Shown here in pieces: positions 61,121-64,000 of a DNA stretch of 64,000 nt. Under the pieces are notes generated by a model, which was given only the letters and a program-made list of their open reading frames with translations, was not told where the DNA came from and did no database searches. Positions within the stretch are counted from its first letter, which is position 1. Each line of letters starts with the position of its first letter. Position numbers and translations under genes: made by a program. Source of the DNA: Druceiella hillmani (lineage: Eukaryota > Arthropoda > Insecta > Lepidoptera > Hepialidae); assembly GCA_039881145.1 (NCBI GenBank), contig JAYKKI010000006.1, positions 12,655,001 to 12,719,000 of the forward strand, written 5' to 3'.

Positions 61121-62540
61121 GTTTTATTGAACCTCTTTTCAGGGTTTGAGTGTTTTCGTTTAGATAAAACTTCTTTAGCCCTTTCAGTTCAAGAATCTTA
61201 CAGCTGTAAAAATATTTTCCTTTTTCCTGCTCGCTATCAGCAATTCTTCAGTATCCGCATCCTTGGAGGTTTTGCAAAAAGATTTGTTTACTATTACATA
61301 TCATTCCAATCAACCGAGTGTATTTATCTATAATTTTTGAAAGGGAGGTTTTTTCCACTAGTTTCCTTCAAGCCGTTCTGTTCGATTGGAGGGCGCGTAG
61401 TACTAATAGATATACGTGAAGTCGGGGTAAGCGCAGGACTAGCTGGTGAGGGTACATCATATGAAAGCGGCAGGGTTTCTAGGTGTGGTTTTTAATCGTT
61501 ACAATGGGAATATTCTCACCATTATAATTTTATTATAAATATTCACCATATTTTTTTTTCGCTTACATCATGTGTCATTCATCAGGCATGAAAGTAACAT
61601 GATTTGAAGACATTTTTATGAAGCACAAATTAAAGTTAAATTGCAAAAACTTTTTATGAAATGCACGGATCTTTCTGCTTAATCCGTTATCTGAGAATCT
61701 AATTATCTCATTAGAAACCTATAGAAAATTTTATTAAATTTTCTGGTGTAACTTTGAAAGATACTTTTCTAGTCCTTTCTATTATTTTTATGAATAAGTT
61801 AAAATTTTGAAATACTTAGAACGGCAGTCCTTAGTCCTTTTTAATTATTATTCTCTATGGCTGCTTTAACGTTTGCATTATTCCAGAAGCTTTCCTTGTT
61901 AATCGTGAGTAGGTTTGTTATATTATTTACAAAAATGTTGGTGTCAGTAAATATTGTAGTTGTCAAAGTGAAACGTCGATGTTTTTAATATAAATATTTG
62001 GGAGCGATATTTTATGCATAGTGGAAATGGCGCCTTTATATTATCCGATATTTCTGTGGTATCTCTTTCCATTAACGTAATTGAGAAGACAACGTACATT
62101 GTGTTACAACTCTGTTTTATCGATAAGTGCGAAAATTAAAGAGTAATCGGGCAGGGAAACAGATGGGACATGACGAAACTATGAGGGAACCTGGCTGAGG
62201 CTACGGTGCCCCAAAAACTGTAAATGGAACCTCGGGTGTTTTTTTTAGAAACTCTTCTAATCGGTCTAAACCGATGCGGTGTGCGAGAAAAAATTTTCGT
62301 TTGCGGTTTAGATTTATGGAATGTACAATAATTTTTGAATATTTTACTACTTATGTGCCATACACGCATACTTAACATTTTTGAAATTCTAAAGCTGTAA
62401 TGGGCAAGTGGATGGATAGACAGACATGATGAACTTATAAAGGTTACCTTTTTTTATTACGGAACTATAGAAACAAACAAAACAGTACGCACAATATCAC
62501 CACGGTGTTGACATCGAGTCATATATGAGAAATGAAAACG
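61121..62540. other. Non-coding stretch, partly element debris
   Basis: 61380-61470 is less AT-rich and reads on minus as a Ser/Pro/Thr-rich text (SPASPALTPTSR), possibly the N-terminal part of the hAT relic. At 62400-62475 GATGGATAGACAGACATGAT and TTTTTATTACGGAACTATAG resemble an R0 tail. On the minus strand AATAAA at about 62452-62457 could serve as polyadenylation signal for the exon at 62548-62876. Confidence 0.4.
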
Positions 62541-62547
62541 ATAATAT

Positions 62548-62876
62548 TCACGTAAAAAATAAATTTAATGGAAAAAATTTAAAGAATAATCTGTAGTAGA
62601 AACAGACATCGCCTGCTCTGGATCGATACTGTTCAGCTAGGGCTCTGATCTCGGGCCAGATGTGCCATATTTCCTCAGGGCTGAAGCCGTGAATGGTCGC
62701 TTTCTCCCAACAGATGCAGGCGGTCGTGACTACTGGACGGCGGTCGTAGAAGGCCGAGTGATTCTCCAGCTGGTAGCCCAGGTGTTTGTTGGCCACCATA
62801 CCTGTCAAGTAGACGTCTTCCAAGTTCAAGAGAGGCACTTTGAGGGCTGCCTCGTAGAGTTTGGTTGCATATTCGC
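62548..62876 (-). CDS. Beta-1,3-galactosyltransferase (GT31), terminal exon
   Basis: GT31 enzymes are Golgi type II membrane proteins that transfer a sugar from a UDP donor in beta-1,3 linkage. Only the C-terminal end is here. The exon starts after a good acceptor (TTATTTTCTCCAG on the minus strand), in phase 1, and reads EYATKLYEAALKVPLLNLED, then VYLTGMVANKHLGY, and later GFSPEEIWHIWPEIRALAEQ. LEDVYLTG is the conserved [ED]DVxxG motif of the Galactosyl_T domain; the later SPEE...IW block matches the family's C-terminus. If the previous exon ends in G the junction makes Gly, fitting the usual SG before the helix. GC content is far above the flanks, as expected for a real exon. Odd point: the last 17 or so residues (CFYYRLFFKFFPLNLFFT) are AT-rich and unlike the family, so the stop or an extra splice site may differ. 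The rest of the gene lies at higher coordinates, outside or in unrecognised exons. Confidence 0.85.
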
Positions 62877-63106
62877 CTGGAGAAAATAATGCAAAACAAT
62901 GCGTTATGTCGGTACAACTTATTACGTTCAATCATATTTTTATAGTTCGTTACTATTTGTTGTTTATATGTTGTTATTAAATATACTAGGTTTCATCACA
63001 AATAGGTATATTCTACTTTTATCTTGGCTTTTGTCCGCTCCGATCGCGTGGATTTTTTTATTAAGTTTGTTGGTACGGTGGAGTTTACATGTAAATTTTG
63101 GCTCCC

Positions 63107-63190
63107 GAGATATGCAAACACAGTTTTAATGGTTTATATGGCAAATATGCCTCTGGCATATTTTCCATTAAAACTGTGTTTGCATATCTC
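63107..63190. repeat. Perfect 26-bp inverted repeat with structured loop
   Basis: 63107-63132 (GAGATATGCAAACACAGTTT start) pairs exactly with 63165-63190. The 32-nt loop has its own inverse pair AAATATGCC/GGCATATTT, so the whole 84 bp folds as one hairpin. It is upstream of the GT31 exon in transcription sense, probably in its intron. Confidence 0.93.
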
Positions 63191-63744
63191 TGGCCTCCGC
63201 GCCCTGGCTTGCTTTCTGGTTAATCAAAGTAATCACCTTTTAGACCTCGGTTTTGGTATCAGTATTACATCTTTTTTGTTCACATTTTTTTATATATTGT
63301 CTATTATTTACAATAATATAAGAACTTTGGCTAAGTTATGACTGAAATTAATCAATCATATAAGGCATAAATGAGAGATTAAACGTGGTGGATCGCATTT
63401 GATGGTCAAGAAAACAAGAGGTGCACAGATTGGGGAAAAACCTGATCTTTGGCAGTAAGTACTAACACTCCTGCTCTCAAGAGTTAAAATTGTATGATTT
63501 AGTTACTATTTTTTAACATATGACCCAAGCAGGGAAAATGAAACCTGTCTAGCCTTTTAGTTTCGATAGAGCTATAAACATCCAATATATGCATGGTAGC
63601 GATTCATTGTTTATTGTAGATATATTTGGTAACAAACAAACGGACAACCAAGTAAATTTTCCGATATATTTATTAGGAATGTGATTGAAATTGGTAAAAT
63701 GCTAATAAATATCAGTAAGTTAATCATTATTTTTGGTAAGTTTT
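63191..63744. other. AT-rich non-coding stretch, probably intron
   Basis: Nothing recognised. By position it would be intron of the minus-strand GT31 gene if the earlier exon lies beyond the window. Confidence 0.4.
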
Positions 63745-63872
63745 AAAACAAATGATTAATTTTTAAACAATTGATTAATTTTTAAAACAATTGATTAATT
63801 TTTAAACAATTGATTAATTTTTAAACAATTGATTAATTTTCAAAACGATTGATAAATTTTTAAAACAATTTA
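63745..63872. repeat. 18-20-bp tandem repeat, about 7 copies
   Basis: AATTGATTAATTTTTAAA(A)C repeats with length change of a base or two. The right part has substitutions (ACGATTGATAAATTTTT). The last 128 bp of the window hold nothing I can name. Confidence 0.9.
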
Positions 63873-64000
63873 CTAGCCAGTATTTATTATATACTAATAA
63901 AAAAATTACACAAGGCGAAACATCTCTTATAGCTTAAAAAACAGCCTTTGACTCGGCACAGTTTCGTACCACAAGTAATAATGAAAGATCTTTTTACGTC

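Noticed and set aside
62136..62378. 80-codon minus-strand frame with basic residues
   Set aside because: No family resemblance. Lies in DNA with repeat-like tail text and has no splice link to the GT31 exon.
62662..62889. Plus-strand frame opposite the GT31 exon
   Set aside because: Shadow of the GC-rich minus-strand exon. The minus frame has the conserved galactosyltransferase motifs.
1..64000. CRISPR array, because many regular repeats occur
   Set aside because: All arrays are head-to-tail without unique spacers, and the window is eukaryotic in character.
1..64000. LTR or non-LTR retrotransposon with reverse transcriptase
   Set aside because: I found no reverse transcriptase signature (such as YxDD in context) and no long terminal repeat pair in any frame that I read. 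A translated profile search would be needed to exclude strongly eroded ones.

Overview
This window looks like AT-rich nuclear DNA from an arthropod, most likely an insect. The evidence is intron-like gene structure, GC-rich exon islands in an AT-rich background, and several families of eukaryotic class II transposons (piggyBac, Tigger/pogo, hAT). Degenerate copies of a short repeat whose head and tail I recall from insect genomes are also present. The order cannot be fixed from this sequence. There is no operon structure, CRISPR array or bacterial gene.

Host coding content is very sparse. I support one convincing host exon: the minus-strand terminal exon of a beta-1,3-galactosyltransferase (GT31) at 62548-62876. 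A second candidate is an isolated GC-rich exon at about 1926-2133, for which the minus strand is preferred but not proven. Most of the remainder is intergenic or intronic DNA filled with mobile-element debris and minisatellites.

Layout: 1-2.2 kb holds a 42-bp array, one copy of an interspersed repeat family, an old insect-type repeat and the GC-rich exon. 4.7-6.6 kb holds an interspersed repeat and a 119-bp array. 10.6-12.2 kb is a decayed hAT (DUF4371-type) transposase. 13.6-14.3 kb is the first of three non-autonomous piggyBac copies (others at 22.85-23.5 and 31.97-32.56 kb). 15.05 kb has a tRNA-like SINE head. 18.0-21.1 kb has microsatellite, a 79-bp array and a second repeat-family copy. 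21.7-22.8 kb is the decayed 3' part of another transposase. 25-33.5 kb holds several minisatellites (89, 99-108 and 43/50 bp), a perfect hairpin and a 361-bp duplication. 34.5-34.8 kb is a long palindromic foldback element. 40.3 kb has a 45-bp array. 49.3-52 kb holds a MITE next to the C-terminal part of a pogo-type transposase, then another MITE candidate. 53.2-56.1 kb is a nearly complete decayed Tigger/pogo element with terminal inverted repeats and a TA target duplication, apparently nested in an older repeat. 60-61.1 kb is a second decayed hAT transposase. 62.5-62.9 kb is the GT31 exon.

The genes do not form a pathway. The picture is repeated invasion by cut-and-paste transposons, their internal deletion into MITEs, and expansion of short tandem arrays, including one inside a piggyBac copy. 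I did not find a convincing new biological system. The most interesting items are the piggyBac family with a shared internal junction, the nested Tigger element with its array of GTTTCAACCGT motifs, the large palindromes, and the isolated GC-rich exon.
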